DNA of 64,000 bases, taken from NCBI RefSeq assembly GCF_034555375.1, contig NZ_CP140706.1:239001-303000 (forward strand), read 5' to 3'. Within the stretch, counting starts at the first letter, position 1. Each line of letters starts with the position of its first letter. Below, in pieces: positions 9,718-19,152 of the stretch. Below the pieces are notes generated by a model. It made no database searches. It was not told the DNA's origin and worked only from the letters and a program-made list of their open reading frames with translations. Both the position numbers and the translations under genes were made by a program. The stretch is from Pseudomonas sp. B33.4. Lineage in GTDB: Bacteria > Pseudomonadota > Gammaproteobacteria > Pseudomonadales > Pseudomonadaceae.

Positions 9718-10362
9718 TCAGCGCTTGTTCAACCCCCGCGCCAACCGGTCCCCTCCCAATTGAATCACCGCCACCAATGCCACCAGCAATACAATCACCG
9801 TCAACATGATCTGACTATCAAAGCGCTGATAGCCGTAGCGATAGGCGATATCCCCCAACCCGCCAGCACCAATTGCCCCGGCCATCGCCGACGAATTGAT
9901 CATGGTCACCAACGTGATAGTGAACCCGCCGACGATCCCCGGCAGCGCCTCCGGCAACAACACATGCCAGACAATGTGCCAACGCCGGCAACCCATCGCC
10001 TGCGCCGCCTCGATCAAGCCATGATCAACCTCGCGCAGACTCACTTCGGCAATCCGCGCAAAGAACGGCGTTGCCGCAATCGTCAGTGGCACTACGGCAG
10101 CCCAGACACCGTACGTAGTGCCGACAATCAGCCGGGTAAACGGAATCAGCGCGACCATCAGAATCAGAAACGGGATCGAGCGAAACAGGTTCACGAACGC
10201 GCCCAATGCGCGATTCAACAGTGGCGCTTCGTAGATCCCGCCCTTGTCGCTGGTGACCAGGATCACCGCCATCGGAATCCCCACCAGCAACGCGATCAGC
10301 GACGACACGCCGACCATCAGGAACGTGTCGATAAAGCCCTGCAACAAGCGATCAAACCACAT
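9718..10362 (-). CDS. metI: MetI-type ABC transporter permease
   Basis: The 214-residue inner-membrane permease has about five hydrophobic segments and an EAA loop ([23 protein letters not shown]) that docks the ATPase. Start is ATG 10362 ([10 protein letters not shown]), which overlaps the end of the ATPase gene by 11 bp; the longer upstream reading is in the ATPase's own coding region. MetI proteins import D/L-methionine with MetN and MetQ. Here the operon belongs to an organosulfur cluster, so the physiological substrate may be another sulfur compound. Confidence 0.88.
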   Translation of the reverse strand: MWFDRLLQGFIDTFLMVGVSSLIALLVGIPMAVILVTSDKGGIYEAPLLNRALGAFVNLFRSIPFLILMVALIPFTRLIVGTTYGVWAAVVPLTIAATPFFARIAEVSLREVDHGLIEAAQAMGCRRWHIVWHVLLPEALPGIVGGFTITLVTMINSSAMAGAIGAGGLGDIAYRYGYQRFDSQIMLTVIVLLVALVAVIQLGGDRLARGLNKR

Positions 10363-11473
10363 AACCCAATACCTCCACGCGTTGCGCCCACGGTGCAGCG
10401 CGCTCACGCAATTGCTCGGCGCTGAACGCTGAGCCGCTGACGGCCAATAACAGTTGCCCCAACGCGTGACCCTGAATCCGTTCAACGCCGCCCTGAAGCA
10501 ACTTCACCCGGCCACCCAATGCCGCGAACAGTGCTGCCAGATCCGGCTCGTCACTGGCGCTGCCGGTGAACTGCAAGCGCAGCACCACAGCGGCGTCGGA
10601 GGATGGCGGCAGCGCGTGCAAGCGGGACTGCAATTCCTCCGGCAACGCGTGTTGCAGTGGCGCGAGCAAGGTCTGGCTGACCTCGTGCTGCGGATTGCCG
10701 AACACTTCCCAGACCGGGCCTTGTTCGACAACCCGCCCGTGCTCAAGCACGACAACGCGGTCACAGATTTCACGGATCACTGCCATCTCGTGAGTGATCA
10801 GGACGATGGTCAGGCCCAGGCGTTTATTGATCTCGCGCAGCAGGCCGAGGATCGACTGCGTAGTCTCCGGGTCGAGTGCCGAAGTGGCTTCGTCGCAGAG
10901 CAGAATATCCGGGTCATGCACCAGCGCGCGGGCGATGCCGACACGCTGTTTCTGCCCGCCGGACAATTGCGCCGGATAAGCCTTGTGCTTGGCTTGCAGG
11001 CCAACCAGCTCGAGCAATTCACGAACCTTTTTCTCGCGTTGTTCCTTCGGTACTCCAGCCACTTTCAGCGGCAGCTCGACGTTCTGCCAAACGGTCTTGG
11101 CCGACATCAGATTGAAGTGCTGGAAGATCATGCCGATGCGCCGGCGCAAAGCAACCAGACTATCTTCATCGAACTCGCCGATGTCGACCTGATCAATCAG
11201 CACCCGCCCCGAAGTTGGTTGTTCCAGGCGATTGATCGTGCGAATCAGCGACGACTTGCCAGCGCCGCTGCGGCCAATGATGCCGAACACTTCACCGCGC
11301 GAAATCGCCAGATCGATGCCCTGCAATGCGGCGACCGGGCCTTGGCGACCGTTGTAGGTTTTGCCCAGACCGATGAAGCGTACGTGGGCGCGATTCAGCT
11401 CGGGGTGCAGCTCGGTTTTTTCAGCATTGTGTGGCTCTGGAATTTCCAGTCGCCGTTGGATCGCGGCCGTCAT
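10352..11473 (-). CDS. metN: MetN-type ABC transporter ATP-binding protein
   Basis: The 373-residue ATPase has Walker A GRSGAGKS (about 67-74), signature [15 protein letters not shown], Walker [13 protein letters not shown] and an H-loop (LITHEMAV). A C-terminal NIL/ACT-like domain of about 100 residues follows, which in MetN binds methionine and causes transinhibition. It is somewhat longer than E. coli MetN (343) because of an N-terminal extension of about 28 residues. ATG 11473 lies 2 bp after the metQ stop, so it is the likely start. Confidence 0.9.
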   Translation of the reverse strand: MTAAIQRRLEIPEPHNAEKTELHPELNRAHVRFIGLGKTYNGRQGPVAALQGIDLAISRGEVFGIIGRSGAGKSSLIRTINRLEQPTSGRVLIDQVDIGEFDEDSLVALRRRIGMIFQHFNLMSAKTVWQNVELPLKVAGVPKEQREKKVRELLELVGLQAKHKAYPAQLSGGQKQRVGIARALVHDPDILLCDEATSALDPETTQSILGLLREINKRLGLTIVLITHEMAVIREICDRVVVLEHGRVVEQGPVWEVFGNPQHEVSQTLLAPLQHALPEELQSRLHALPPSSDAAVVLRLQFTGSASDEPDLAALFAALGGRVKLLQGGVERIQGHALGQLLLAVSGSAFSAEQLRERAAPWAQRVEVLGYVV

Positions 11474-11475
11474 GC

Positions 11476-12285
11476 TCAGCTTTCCCAACCGGCTTGATAC
11501 AGCTTGCCGTGGGCCTTATCCAGTGCCGCGCGAACGGCTGGCGAGTGCTGGTAGATGTCGACGAATTTGATCAGGCGCGGATCGGTTTTGCTCTTCGGCT
11601 GGATAACAAACTGGATCACGTATTCCTTGTGGTCGAGGCCGTCGAACAGCAGCGCCGAACCGGCATCGAAGGTCTTCGCCAAACGAATGTAGGCGGGGTA
11701 ACCCTGGACCAGATCGGCGTCGTCGTAGGCGCGCACCAGTTGTACGGCTTCGACCTGGAGGATTTTGATCTTCTTCGGGTTGGCGACAATGTCATCTTCG
11801 GTGGCTTTGTAGCCGACGCCCGGTTTCAGCGTGATCAAACCGGCCTTGGCCAGCAGTTGCAAACCGCGACCGCTGTTGATCGGGTCATTGGCGATGGCGA
11901 CGCTGGCGCCCTCTGGCAGCTCATCGAAGCTTTTATATTTTTTCGAATAGAGGCCGACGTTGTTGATGATCCCGGGCGCGAACGGCACCAGATCAAAACC
12001 CGAGGCGGCTTTGGCGTTTTCGAGGAACGGGATGTGCTGGAAGTAGTTCACGTCGATGTCGCCGGCGGCGAGGCTGACGTTCGGCGCGATCCAGTCAGTG
12101 AACTCCACCAGTTCGACTTTCAGACCTTGTTTGGAGGCCTCTTCAACGGCAGCTTCCAGCGGGATGGCGAAGGCGGCGGTGGTGCCGATTTTCAACGGTG
12201 CGTCGGCGGCGAACACGGCCGAGCTGAACAGGCCGAGGGCCAGGGCCAGTGCTTTGACTGGGTGGGACAGGGTTTTCTGGGTCAT
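11476..12285 (-). CDS. metQ: MetQ/NlpA family periplasmic substrate-binding protein
   Basis: The 269-residue binding protein begins [11 protein letters not shown] and carries an ordinary signal peptide ending AVFA. There is no lipobox cysteine, unlike the classical lipoprotein MetQ. The mature part has NlpA motifs ([47 protein letters not shown]). Start is ATG 12285 because the residues before it are read through a REPIN. First gene of metQNI, 125 bp after the monooxygenase gene. Soluble MetQ homologs near SfnB genes are presumed to carry organosulfur compounds other than methionine; that is inference. Confidence 0.88.
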   Translation of the reverse strand: MTQKTLSHPVKALALALGLFSSAVFAADAPLKIGTTAAFAIPLEAAVEEASKQGLKVELVEFTDWIAPNVSLAAGDIDVNYFQHIPFLENAKAASGFDLVPFAPGIINNVGLYSKKYKSFDELPEGASVAIANDPINSGRGLQLLAKAGLITLKPGVGYKATEDDIVANPKKIKILQVEAVQLVRAYDDADLVQGYPAYIRLAKTFDAGSALLFDGLDHKEYVIQFVIQPKSKTDPRLIKFVDIYQHSPAVRAALDKAHGKLYQAGWES

Positions 12286-12333
12286 GATGAGTTTTCCAGT
12301 CAGTGCATTGATTTGTGGTGTCTGTTGCGGCCT

Positions 12334-12407
12334 CATCGCTGGCAAGCCAGCTCCCACAGGTTTTGTGAACACCACAGACCCTTGTGGGAGCTGGCTTGCC
12401 AGCGATG
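12334..12407. repeat. REPIN, GCTGGCAAGCCAGC family
   Basis: An inverted pair: CATCGCTGGCAAGCCAGC at 12334 and its reverse complement ending at 12407, about 26 bp each. It fills the gap between the monooxygenase gene and metQ and could reduce read-through between them. Confidence 0.85.
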
Positions 12408-12410
12408 CTT

Positions 12411-13769
12411 TTAGCGGCGGAATGAGGATCCGGTGTGTTGCTCGGGCAGCTGCGCCTCACCGTGAAACAGCTTCTCGCGCAGGCTGCCGTTGTCGTACGC
12501 GGTCTTGTACGACCCGCGCCGCTGCAGCTCTGGAATCACCAGTTCAATAAAATCGACATAGCTCTCTGGCGTAACAATCCGGGTCAGATTGAAACCATCG
12601 AGCCCGGTTTCGGCAATCCACGATTCCAGTTCATCCGCGACTTGCTCAGGCGAGCCGACCACGGTGATGTAACGACCACCGAGGGCGTGCTGGTCGAGCA
12701 ATTTGCGCCGGGTCCAGTCGTTGTTTTGCAGGTTCTTGGTAGCCGACTGAATGGCGTTGCTCTTCACGTACTGGATCGGTTCGTCGATTTCGTACTGGGA
12801 AAAGTCGATGCCGGTCGACGCGGAAAAATGTGCGACGCCGGCCTCGGCGCTGGCGTAACTGAGGTACTCGGCGTGCTTGGCCCATGCGGCCTCTTCGGTC
12901 GCGCCGACGATGACGTTAAGGCCCATGAACACCTTGATGTCCTCGGGGTTGCGTCCCGCTTCGACGGCACTGGCGCGCACCTTGTCCACCTGAACCCTGG
13001 TCGACGGCTTGTTCTGGCCGCTGATGAACACACACTCGGCGTGACGCCCGGCGAAGAGCAAACCGCGATCGGAACTGCCCGCCTGAAACAGCACTGGCGT
13101 GCGTTGTGGTGACGGTTCGCAGAGGTGATAACCCTCGACCTGATAGAACTCGCCCTTGTGCTCGACCTTGTGCACTTTTTCCGGAGTGGCGTAGATGCGC
13201 TGCTCGCGGTCATTGAGCACCGCGCCGTTTTCCCAACTGCCTTCCCAGAGTTTGTAGAGCACTTCCAGGTACTCGTCGGCCTGATCGTAGCGACGGTCAT
13301 GTTCCACCTGTTCGCTGAGGCCCATGGCTTTGGCGGCGCTGTCGAGGTAACCGGTGACGATGTTCCAGCCAACACGACCACGGCTCAAATGATCCAGCGT
13401 CGACATGCGTCGGGCGAACAGATACGGCGGCTCATAAGTGAGATTTGCGGTCAGACCGAAACCGAGATTTTTGGTCACGGCAGCCATGGCTGAAACCAGC
13501 AGCAGCGGATCGTTGACCGGCAGCTGGATCGACTCTTTCAGTGGTACGTCGACCGAGTTCTGATAGACGTCATACACGCCGACGATGTCGGCGATGAACA
13601 GCCCGTCGAAGAGTCCGCGTTCCAGCAACTGCGCCAGTTCAGTCCAGTATTCGATGGTGTTGTAGCGCGTCGAGGTGTCGCGCGGATGCGTCCACAGGCC
13701 ATGGTTGATGTGGCCGATGCAGTTCATGTTGAACGCATTGAGCAGGATCTTCTTTTTCGCGGCGCTCAT
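12411..13769 (-). CDS. LLM-class FMN-dependent monooxygenase (NtaA/SnaA/DszA family)
   Basis: The 452-residue luciferase-like (beta/alpha)8 flavoprotein carries family motifs ERGLFDGLFIADIVGVYD, TLDHLSRGRVGWNIVTGYLDSA and PVLFQAGSSDRG. Members use FMNH2 and O2 to oxidise sulfonates, sulfones, nitrilotriacetate or related small molecules and need a separate flavin reductase, which is not present here. The gene overlaps the upstream SfnB gene by one base (TGATG), so it is co-translated with the two SfnB flavoproteins. Its likely job is C-S bond cleavage to release sulfite or sulfinate. Confidence 0.9.
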   Translation of the reverse strand: MSAAKKKILLNAFNMNCIGHINHGLWTHPRDTSTRYNTIEYWTELAQLLERGLFDGLFIADIVGVYDVYQNSVDVPLKESIQLPVNDPLLLVSAMAAVTKNLGFGLTANLTYEPPYLFARRMSTLDHLSRGRVGWNIVTGYLDSAAKAMGLSEQVEHDRRYDQADEYLEVLYKLWEGSWENGAVLNDREQRIYATPEKVHKVEHKGEFYQVEGYHLCEPSPQRTPVLFQAGSSDRGLLFAGRHAECVFISGQNKPSTRVQVDKVRASAVEAGRNPEDIKVFMGLNVIVGATEEAAWAKHAEYLSYASAEAGVAHFSASTGIDFSQYEIDEPIQYVKSNAIQSATKNLQNNDWTRRKLLDQHALGGRYITVVGSPEQVADELESWIAETGLDGFNLTRIVTPESYVDFIELVIPELQRRGSYKTAYDNGSLREKLFHGEAQLPEQHTGSSFRR

Positions 13770-14962
13770 CAGATCGTCCCTCGCAACGGAGGGTTTTCAT
13801 CGTTGAGGTAGTAATTACCCACCGCGTGATATTTCCAGCGCACCGGGTCATGCAGCGTGTGTACGCGGGCATTGCGCCAGTGGCGGTCGAGGCCGTGTTC
13901 GATCAGGGTCGCCTGGCTGCCGGCCAGTTCGAACAGCGTGCTGCCGGCGGCCAGGGAAATTTCGGTGCTGATGGCCCGTGCTTCGGCAACGGCAATGGAT
14001 GCGGCGGCGACAGTCTCGGCGTTGGTCTCGGCTTGCGCGGCGTCGAGGAATTCGCCAGCACGTTCAAGCAACGCCTCCGTGGCGTGCAGGCGAATGCTCA
14101 AGTGGCCGAAGCTTTTCAGCGTCAACGGGTCTTCGGTGGCTTTGTCGTTACCGGAATCGATCCATGGCCGGGTCTTGCTGCGCACGAAGTGCAGCGCGTC
14201 TTCGTAAGCGGCGCGGGCGATACCGGTGTCGATGGCGGCGTGAAGGATTTGCGCCAAAGGGCCAACAGTGGTTGGCCGTTCGAAGGCGCTTTGGAAGGGC
14301 AGCACGTCTTCAGCCGAGACGAACACGTCTTCGAACACAACGGAGCCGCTGCCGGTGGTGCGCTGACCGAAGCCGCTCCAGTCGTCGATCACGGTCAAGC
14401 CTTGGCTGTCGCGCGGGACGAAGGCCAGTTGCTGCACGCCGTTTTCATCGACAACCGATGTTGGAATGCGCTGAGCATAAATCGCTCCGGTCGCATAGAA
14501 CTTGCGGCCATTGATGCGATAGCCGTCACCGTCGCGTTTGAGACTGGTGACGCGGTCGTGGGCCGTTTTGGTGCCCAGTTCTGCCAAGGCATTGCCGAAG
14601 CGTTGGCCGGCGAGAACCTCGGCGTACAGCCGTTGTTTCTGCGCATGGCTACCGTTCACCCGCAGCACTTCCAGCGCGTAGAAATGGTTCTGCGGAATCT
14701 GCCCGAGCGAACCGTCAGCCTGAGCGATCAGGGCGATGACTTTCGCCAGGGTCACGTTGGACACGCCAGCGCCACCGTATTCTTTCGGCACGCTGATGCC
14801 CCACAGGCCCGAGCGGGAAAATACATCAAGTTCCGGCAGTGGCAAGCGACGTTCACGGTCGCGCAGGGCGCTGTCGCGTTTGAAGTCTTCGGCCAGGTCG
14901 CTGGCGACGATCAGGGCTTGCTCATCGCTGGTGATGACCGCGACGTGATGGGAAAGCGTCAT
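13769..14962 (-). CDS. SfnB-family sulfur acquisition oxidoreductase (acyl-CoA dehydrogenase fold)
   Basis: The 397-residue flavoprotein has the acyl-CoA dehydrogenase N-terminal helical domain (SRSGLWGISVPKEYGGAG), a middle beta domain (WSGFGQRTTGSGSVVFEDV) and a C-terminal four-helix domain. SfnB and DszC-type proteins use this fold as FMN/FAD-dependent monooxygenases or desaturases on sulfur compounds, not acyl-CoA. It is about 50% similar by eye to the next gene, suggesting tandem duplication. It is second in an operon of at least three genes. Confidence 0.88.
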   Translation of the reverse strand: MTLSHHVAVITSDEQALIVASDLAEDFKRDSALRDRERRLPLPELDVFSRSGLWGISVPKEYGGAGVSNVTLAKVIALIAQADGSLGQIPQNHFYALEVLRVNGSHAQKQRLYAEVLAGQRFGNALAELGTKTAHDRVTSLKRDGDGYRINGRKFYATGAIYAQRIPTSVVDENGVQQLAFVPRDSQGLTVIDDWSGFGQRTTGSGSVVFEDVFVSAEDVLPFQSAFERPTTVGPLAQILHAAIDTGIARAAYEDALHFVRSKTRPWIDSGNDKATEDPLTLKSFGHLSIRLHATEALLERAGEFLDAAQAETNAETVAAASIAVAEARAISTEISLAAGSTLFELAGSQATLIEHGLDRHWRNARVHTLHDPVRWKYHAVGNYYLNDENPPLRGTI

Positions 14963-14987
14963 GTTTTTCTCCAGATGTCTGGTCGTC

Positions 14988-16229
14988 TCAGATCCAGGAA
15001 TGGCGAGCCGGCAAAGTGCCGTTGAGGCGGTAGGCGCCGACCGCGTGATATTTCCAGCGCACCGGGTCGTGCAACGTGTGCACCCGCGCGTTGCGCCAGT
15101 GGCGGTCGAGATTGAATTCGGCGAGGGTGGCGCGGCTGCCGGCCAGTTCGAAAAGCTTTTCGCTGGCGAGCAGTGAGATTTCAGTGGTCAGCACTTTTGC
15201 TTCGGCCACAGCGATCGAAGCGCGGGCGGCGGACTCGGCAGTGAGCGGCGCGGCGTGCACTTGATCGAGAACCTGCCCGGCCTTGCGCAGCAGCGCTTCG
15301 GCGGCGTGCAGTTCGATTTTCAGTTTGCCGATGTCGGCGATTACGTAGAGGTCATCGCTGGCGCGATCAACCTTGGCGTCGATCCACGGCCGTGCGCGGG
15401 TTTTGACGAACTCAATGGCGTCATCAATGGCGCCACGGGCGATGCCAGCGTCGATCGCGGCTTGAATCAGCTGCGACACTGCGCCCTGAGTATTCGGGAC
15501 TTCGTTGATCTTCCAGTTGTCGACCACCAAGTTCGATTCGACACGCACGTTGTTCAGCAGAATCGTGCCGCTGGCAGTGGTGCGCTGACCGAAGCCCGAC
15601 CAGTCATCAACGATGCGCAGCCCCGGCGTGCCGCGACGGACGAAGGCCAATACTTGCTTGCCGTCATCGTTCAGCGCTTTCACTGCCACCCAATGCGCGA
15701 ACAGTGCGCCGGTGGAATAGAACTTCTGGCCGTTGATCACGTAATCATCACCGTGGGCGGTGATCCGCGCTTTCAGCTCCAGGGTGTTTTTTGTGCCGCG
15801 TTCCGGGCCGGCGTTGCCGATGCGCCAGCCTTCCAGAACGCTCTGGAACAGCTGCTTTTTCTGCGCTTCGGTGGCGCTGCCGAGCACCAGATTGATGATG
15901 CCGAACTGGTTCTGCGGGATCTGTCCCAGCGCCGGATCGGCGGCAGAAATGATCGCGAATACTTCGGCCAATGTGACGAACGAAACCTGCGGACCACCGT
16001 ATTCACGCGGGATGGCAATGCTGCCCAGACCGCTGCGGGTGAATTGCTCGATTTCTGACCACGGCAACTTGCGCTGACGGTCGCGTTTGGCAGCCTGCAC
16101 GCGGGCGACTTGCGCCAGTTCATGGGCGGCCTTGATGGCTTGGGCGTCGTTGCGCAAGACCTGCGCGGGCAACAACAGTGGGGCGATGTCCAGATCCGAC
16201 TGGACGTTTGCGTCTGCCAGACTGGACAT
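14988..16229 (-). CDS. SfnB-family sulfur acquisition oxidoreductase, second paralog
   Basis: The 413-residue paralog of the downstream SfnB protein shares the motifs GLGSIAIPREYGGPQVS, WSGFGQRTTASGTILLNNV and a nearly identical C terminus (HWRNARVHTLHDPVRWKYHA). It is the first gene of the operon; 25 bp separate it from the second copy. Having two diverged copies suggests either two related substrates or a hetero-oligomer. The leader upstream holds a hairpin and an AT-rich motif listed separately. Confidence 0.88.
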   Translation of the reverse strand: MSSLADANVQSDLDIAPLLLPAQVLRNDAQAIKAAHELAQVARVQAAKRDRQRKLPWSEIEQFTRSGLGSIAIPREYGGPQVSFVTLAEVFAIISAADPALGQIPQNQFGIINLVLGSATEAQKKQLFQSVLEGWRIGNAGPERGTKNTLELKARITAHGDDYVINGQKFYSTGALFAHWVAVKALNDDGKQVLAFVRRGTPGLRIVDDWSGFGQRTTASGTILLNNVRVESNLVVDNWKINEVPNTQGAVSQLIQAAIDAGIARGAIDDAIEFVKTRARPWIDAKVDRASDDLYVIADIGKLKIELHAAEALLRKAGQVLDQVHAAPLTAESAARASIAVAEAKVLTTEISLLASEKLFELAGSRATLAEFNLDRHWRNARVHTLHDPVRWKYHAVGAYRLNGTLPARHSWI

Positions 16230-16324
16230 CAGTGCCGCTCCTTGGCTGCACGCAATGCCCTGGCGATCTGCACTGGGGTGATTGTGTTCCGGACCATACT
16301 ACCTACCTCACATCTCATGAAAAA

Positions 16325-16342
16325 CGCCGCAAAAGTGCGGCG
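16325..16342 (-). terminator. Rho-independent terminator or attenuator before the sfnB operon
   Basis: A perfect 7-bp stem (CGCCGCA / TGCGGCG, 4-base loop) is followed on the minus strand by five T residues (16320-16324). It could end transcription coming from the 254-residue gene, or act as an attenuator in the sfnB leader, since it lies between the AT-rich motif at 16397 and the start at 16229. Confidence 0.6.
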
Positions 16343-16396
16343 AACGAAAGAATGTCCGGTGGTCCGGTTCATATACCCTAAGCGTGTATAAATATT

Positions 16397-16421
16397 AAAT
16401 AAACTAACTTTTAGGAATATG
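16397..16421 (-). promoter_or_regulatory. AT-rich motif shared with the tauA upstream region
   Basis: The plus-strand sequence AAATAAACTAACTTTTAGG continues to GAATATG. Nearly the same string, with an exact TAACTTTT core and matching flanks, stands before tauA (34969-34993). In the reading direction of both operons it is CATATTCCTAAAAGTTAG. It is a candidate for sulfur-starvation control, such as a CysB-type site or promoter element. Confidence 0.45.
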
Positions 16422-16462
16422 TATAGAAGGGGTGATGGTCGGGTTGGTTAAGAGTTTCAAGT

Positions 16463-16480
16463 GAGGGGGCTCGCCCCCTC
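16463..16480 (-). terminator. GC-rich hairpin after the 254-residue gene
   Basis: GAGGGGGC and GCCCCCTC form a tight stem 17 bases past the stop of the minus-strand gene at 16498. No clear T-run follows, so termination would be weak or Rho-assisted; the better terminator is at 16325. Confidence 0.4.
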
Positions 16481-16497
16481 GTCATCAGTAAAGCGCA

Positions 16498-17262
16498 TCA
16501 GGCCTGGCGCGATTCGGCCGCCTTGAGTTCCTGCCTCAGAGGGACTTTCAGATACGGATTTACGCAGCCGATCTTCAAGGTGCGTGGCGGTGCCCAGCGT
16601 GAGTTGTTGCCGACCCGATCGAGAATGCAATACGTCACGTCCAGCCGCAGATCCTCGCCCGCTTCGACAATCACCGACGGTGGGACCCAGACCTGAATCG
16701 GCAAGCCGACATCCGCGGCGGTGATCGGCGCCAGATCCATGCGTACATCGCCCCAGCGCAAGGTAATCGCGTCATCCTCGGCCATGTTCAGGTAAGGCTC
16801 GATGGTCAGTGGAACACCGCGTTTGATCTGGTTCGGATTCACGCCCTGGCGGCGAATCGCGTCGGGGATTGTCACGGGTGCCAATTGCTGGTTTTCATCC
16901 GCGCTCAGCGCTGAAGGCTGACCACCGGGGCAGTCCAGTTTGACTTGCACTCGCGTCGCCGCCGAAAACGCCGGACCCTGACCGACCTGCATCACCCGGT
17001 AGTGAATGCGCGCGGTGCCGTTGGCGATGAAACTCTCCGGCACCCGCAGGCTGACTGCGGTGCCGACGTCACCGGCCGTCAGCACTCTGGAAGCGACATA
17101 GCATTTGTTCCAGAACAGCTCGATGAGGTCTCCGCTGTCCATATCGGGGTAGGGCGGTACCTCAATCTGCAGGTGTGCGGCGGCGGTCAGATTGATGCCG
17201 GTTTTTTGCGCTGGCGCGAGGATCGGCGCTGCCAGTTCGGGGGTATGCGAAGTGCGGGTCAT
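16498..17262 (-). CDS. Unrecognised protein with two tandem repeat domains
   Basis: I do not recognise a named family. The 254 residues contain two similar halves. Half 1 (about 20-125) has DLIELFWN, LTAGDVG, LRVPESFI and HYRVMQVG. Half 2 (about 135-235) has DAITLRWG, ITAADVG, VWVPPSVI and TYCILDRVG. The repeat (D-x-I-x-L-x-W, T-A-x-D-V-G, V-P-x-S-x-I, Y-x-V/I-x-x-V-G) resembles Ig-like beta-sandwich repeats of large pseudomonad surface proteins. There is no signal peptide or membrane helix, so secretion by the Sec route is not indicated. Single-gene unit, flanked by AT-rich DNA. Confidence 0.75.
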   Translation of the reverse strand: MTRTSHTPELAAPILAPAQKTGINLTAAAHLQIEVPPYPDMDSGDLIELFWNKCYVASRVLTAGDVGTAVSLRVPESFIANGTARIHYRVMQVGQGPAFSAATRVQVKLDCPGGQPSALSADENQQLAPVTIPDAIRRQGVNPNQIKRGVPLTIEPYLNMAEDDAITLRWGDVRMDLAPITAADVGLPIQVWVPPSVIVEAGEDLRLDVTYCILDRVGNNSRWAPPRTLKIGCVNPYLKVPLRQELKAAESRQA

Positions 17263-17732
17263 CGATTTCTCTCCATGAAGCCTTGCAGCGAAGTCCGTTT
17301 CTGAAAGAACAAAAGGCGTGAATAGACTGGCAATAAAACTTTAACTTTTATTCAGCTTGAATACGGGGTTGTTGAACTAAGTGGTGCTGGTTGTCGACTA
17401 GATAAGAGTGTGTGGGAAGGGGTGTCAATAGACGATATTAGTTAAACCGTGAATTACGAGTTAATCAGAAGCTTCCTACGTTGCGGTGGCCGTATGCCTA
17501 GGTGCTAAAGCGAAATAGACCACGGAACTTAGGGCTTTATGCGGATTTTTGTGCAGATTTATTCGAATGCGCTCATGCGAGGTGGCGTGGGTTTCAGGCA
17601 GGCATTATCTGTTGCAGAACATATATATGTACTGCGTCGAATAAGGTTTTCTGGATAAGGGTGAGGTGTGGGGTGGGATTTGATAAAAGGTAACTTCCAT
17701 CCGTGGAAGTTTCCGATAGTGCAATAAAGTTC
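17263..17732. other. Gene-free AT-rich interval
   Basis: About 470 bp of noticeably lower G+C than the neighbours lie between the two-repeat gene and the tcy operon. It holds the promoter side of the former and a terminator for the latter (17692-17711). One open frame of 63 codons (17502-17693) has no ribosome site and no protein-like composition, so I do not call it. No RNA gene recognised. Confidence 0.6.
17692..17711 (-). terminator. Terminator of the tcy operon
   Basis: An 8-bp perfect stem AACTTCCA / TGGAAGTT with loop TCCG. On the minus strand it is followed by ACCTTTTATC. It lies 22 bases past the tcyN stop. Confidence 0.65.
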
Positions 17733-18482
17733 TCAGGCGTGATTCAGAAACTTGCTGAGAAACTGTTGGGTGCGTTCTTCTTTCGGGTTGGCAAACAACG
17801 CTTTGGCTTCACCTTGCTCGACGATTACGCCTTTGTCGAAAAACACCACACGGTTGGCCACATCGCGAGCAAAGCCCATTTCGTGGGTGACGATCACCAT
17901 GGTGCGTTTCTCTTCGGCCAGACCGCGAATGGTCGCCAGCACTTCACCGACCAGTTCCGGGTCGAGAGCCGAAGTCGGCTCGTCGAACAGGATCACCTCC
18001 GGCTCCATCGCCAGCGCCCGGGCAATCGCCACGCGCTGTTGCTGACCACCCGAGAGACGACGCGGATAAGCGTCTTCCTTGCCGGCGAGCCCGACCTTTG
18101 CCATCAGCTTTTTGCCTAGAGCAACAGCCTCTTCGCGCGGCATCTTCTTGACCACGATCGGGCCTTCGATGACGTTCTCCAGCGCGGTGCGATGGGGGAA
18201 CAGGTTGAAGTTCTGGAACACGAAGCCGACGTGCTGGCGCAGGTTGCGCACCAGCGCTTGCTGCTGGTTCAACGGGCGACTGGTATCGATCTCGATATCG
18301 CCGACCTTGATCCGGCCACTGGTGGGTTGTTCAAGGAAATTCAGGCAGCGCAGGAACGTCGTTTTCCCCGAACCGCTGGGGCCGATGATCGCGACGACTT
18401 CGCCTTCTTTCACCTCAAGATCGATGCCCTTGAGCACCTCTTGACCCTTGAACTGCTTTGTCAGTTTTTCCACGACAATCAT
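17733..18482 (-). CDS. tcyN: Cystine ABC transporter ATP-binding protein
   Basis: The 249-residue polar amino acid ATPase has Walker A GPSGSGKT (about 34-41), a signature [15 protein letters not shown], Walker [13 protein letters not shown] and an H-loop [12 protein letters not shown] 18482 begins [11 protein letters not shown]; the longer frame upstream is inside the permease gene. It powers uptake of L-cystine (and related diaminodicarboxylates) with the TcyL permease and TcyJ binding protein encoded just upstream, 4 bp away. Confidence 0.92.
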   Translation of the reverse strand: MIVVEKLTKQFKGQEVLKGIDLEVKEGEVVAIIGPSGSGKTTFLRCLNFLEQPTSGRIKVGDIEIDTSRPLNQQQALVRNLRQHVGFVFQNFNLFPHRTALENVIEGPIVVKKMPREEAVALGKKLMAKVGLAGKEDAYPRRLSGGQQQRVAIARALAMEPEVILFDEPTSALDPELVGEVLATIRGLAEEKRTMVIVTHEMGFARDVANRVVFFDKGVIVEQGEAKALFANPKEERTQQFLSKFLNHA

Positions 18483-18486
18483 GGGG

Positions 18487-19152
18487 TCAGGACTCCTGGT
18501 CGTGCCGATTGACCCGCTCTTCCAACTTGTTCTGCAGGTGCGCGAGCACCGAGGCCAGAATCCAGTAGAGCAGTGCGGCACTAAGGTACATGGTGAAAAT
18601 TTCGAAGTTACGTGCGCTGATCAACTGCGCCTGACGTAACAACTCCGGCACCTGAATCGTGGCGGCCTGTGCAGTGTCCTTGACCAGTGAAATGAAGCTG
18701 TTGCCGAGCGCCGGTAATGCCGTACGCATCGCTTGCGGCAGGATGGCCCGCCGCAGGGTTTGCGCGCGGGTCATGCCAATGCTCGCAGCGGCTTCCCACT
18801 GACCGCGTTCGATCGAGCTGATCGAAGATCGCAGGATTTCACAAATGTAGGCCGCCATGTTCAGCGAAAGGCCGATCATGGCGGCCGGGATCGGATCGAG
18901 TTCGATCCCCACCTGTGGCAAGCCGAAATAGATCACGAACAGTTGCACCAGCAACGGCGTGCCGCGAAAAAACGACACGTAGATGCGGGCAATCCAGTTC
19001 GCCACCTTGAAGCGCGACAGACGCATCAACGCCAGGCTGAAGCCGAGCAGGAAGCCGAAGAACATGCCACCCAGGCTGAGGATGACAGTGAAGTACATGC
19101 CCTTGAGCAAAAAGGGCAAGGCCTCCCGTACGATTTGGAAAGTTGCTTCCAT
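18487..19152 (-). CDS. tcyL: Cystine ABC transporter permease
   Basis: The 221-residue His/Glu/Gln-type permease has hydrophobic segments at the N terminus ([20 protein letters not shown]) and an EAA-type loop ([23 protein letters not shown]). Its ATG overlaps the tcyJ stop by one base (TAATG), so it is translationally coupled. It forms the inner-membrane channel for cystine. Confidence 0.92.
   Translation of the reverse strand: MEATFQIVREALPFLLKGMYFTVILSLGGMFFGFLLGFSLALMRLSRFKVANWIARIYVSFFRGTPLLVQLFVIYFGLPQVGIELDPIPAAMIGLSLNMAAYICEILRSSISSIERGQWEAAASIGMTRAQTLRRAILPQAMRTALPALGNSFISLVKDTAQAATIQVPELLRQAQLISARNFEIFTMYLSAALLYWILASVLAHLQNKLEERVNRHDQES

Noticed and set aside
16397..16421. Sigma-54 (-24/-12) promoter for sfnB, expected if SfnR controls it
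   Set aside because: I looked for TGGCAC-N5-TTGC on the minus strand between the gene and 16430 and found no acceptable match.
17502..17693. 63-codon open frame in the AT-rich gap
   Set aside because: No Shine-Dalgarno sequence, Cys/Phe-rich random-looking protein, no neighbour context.
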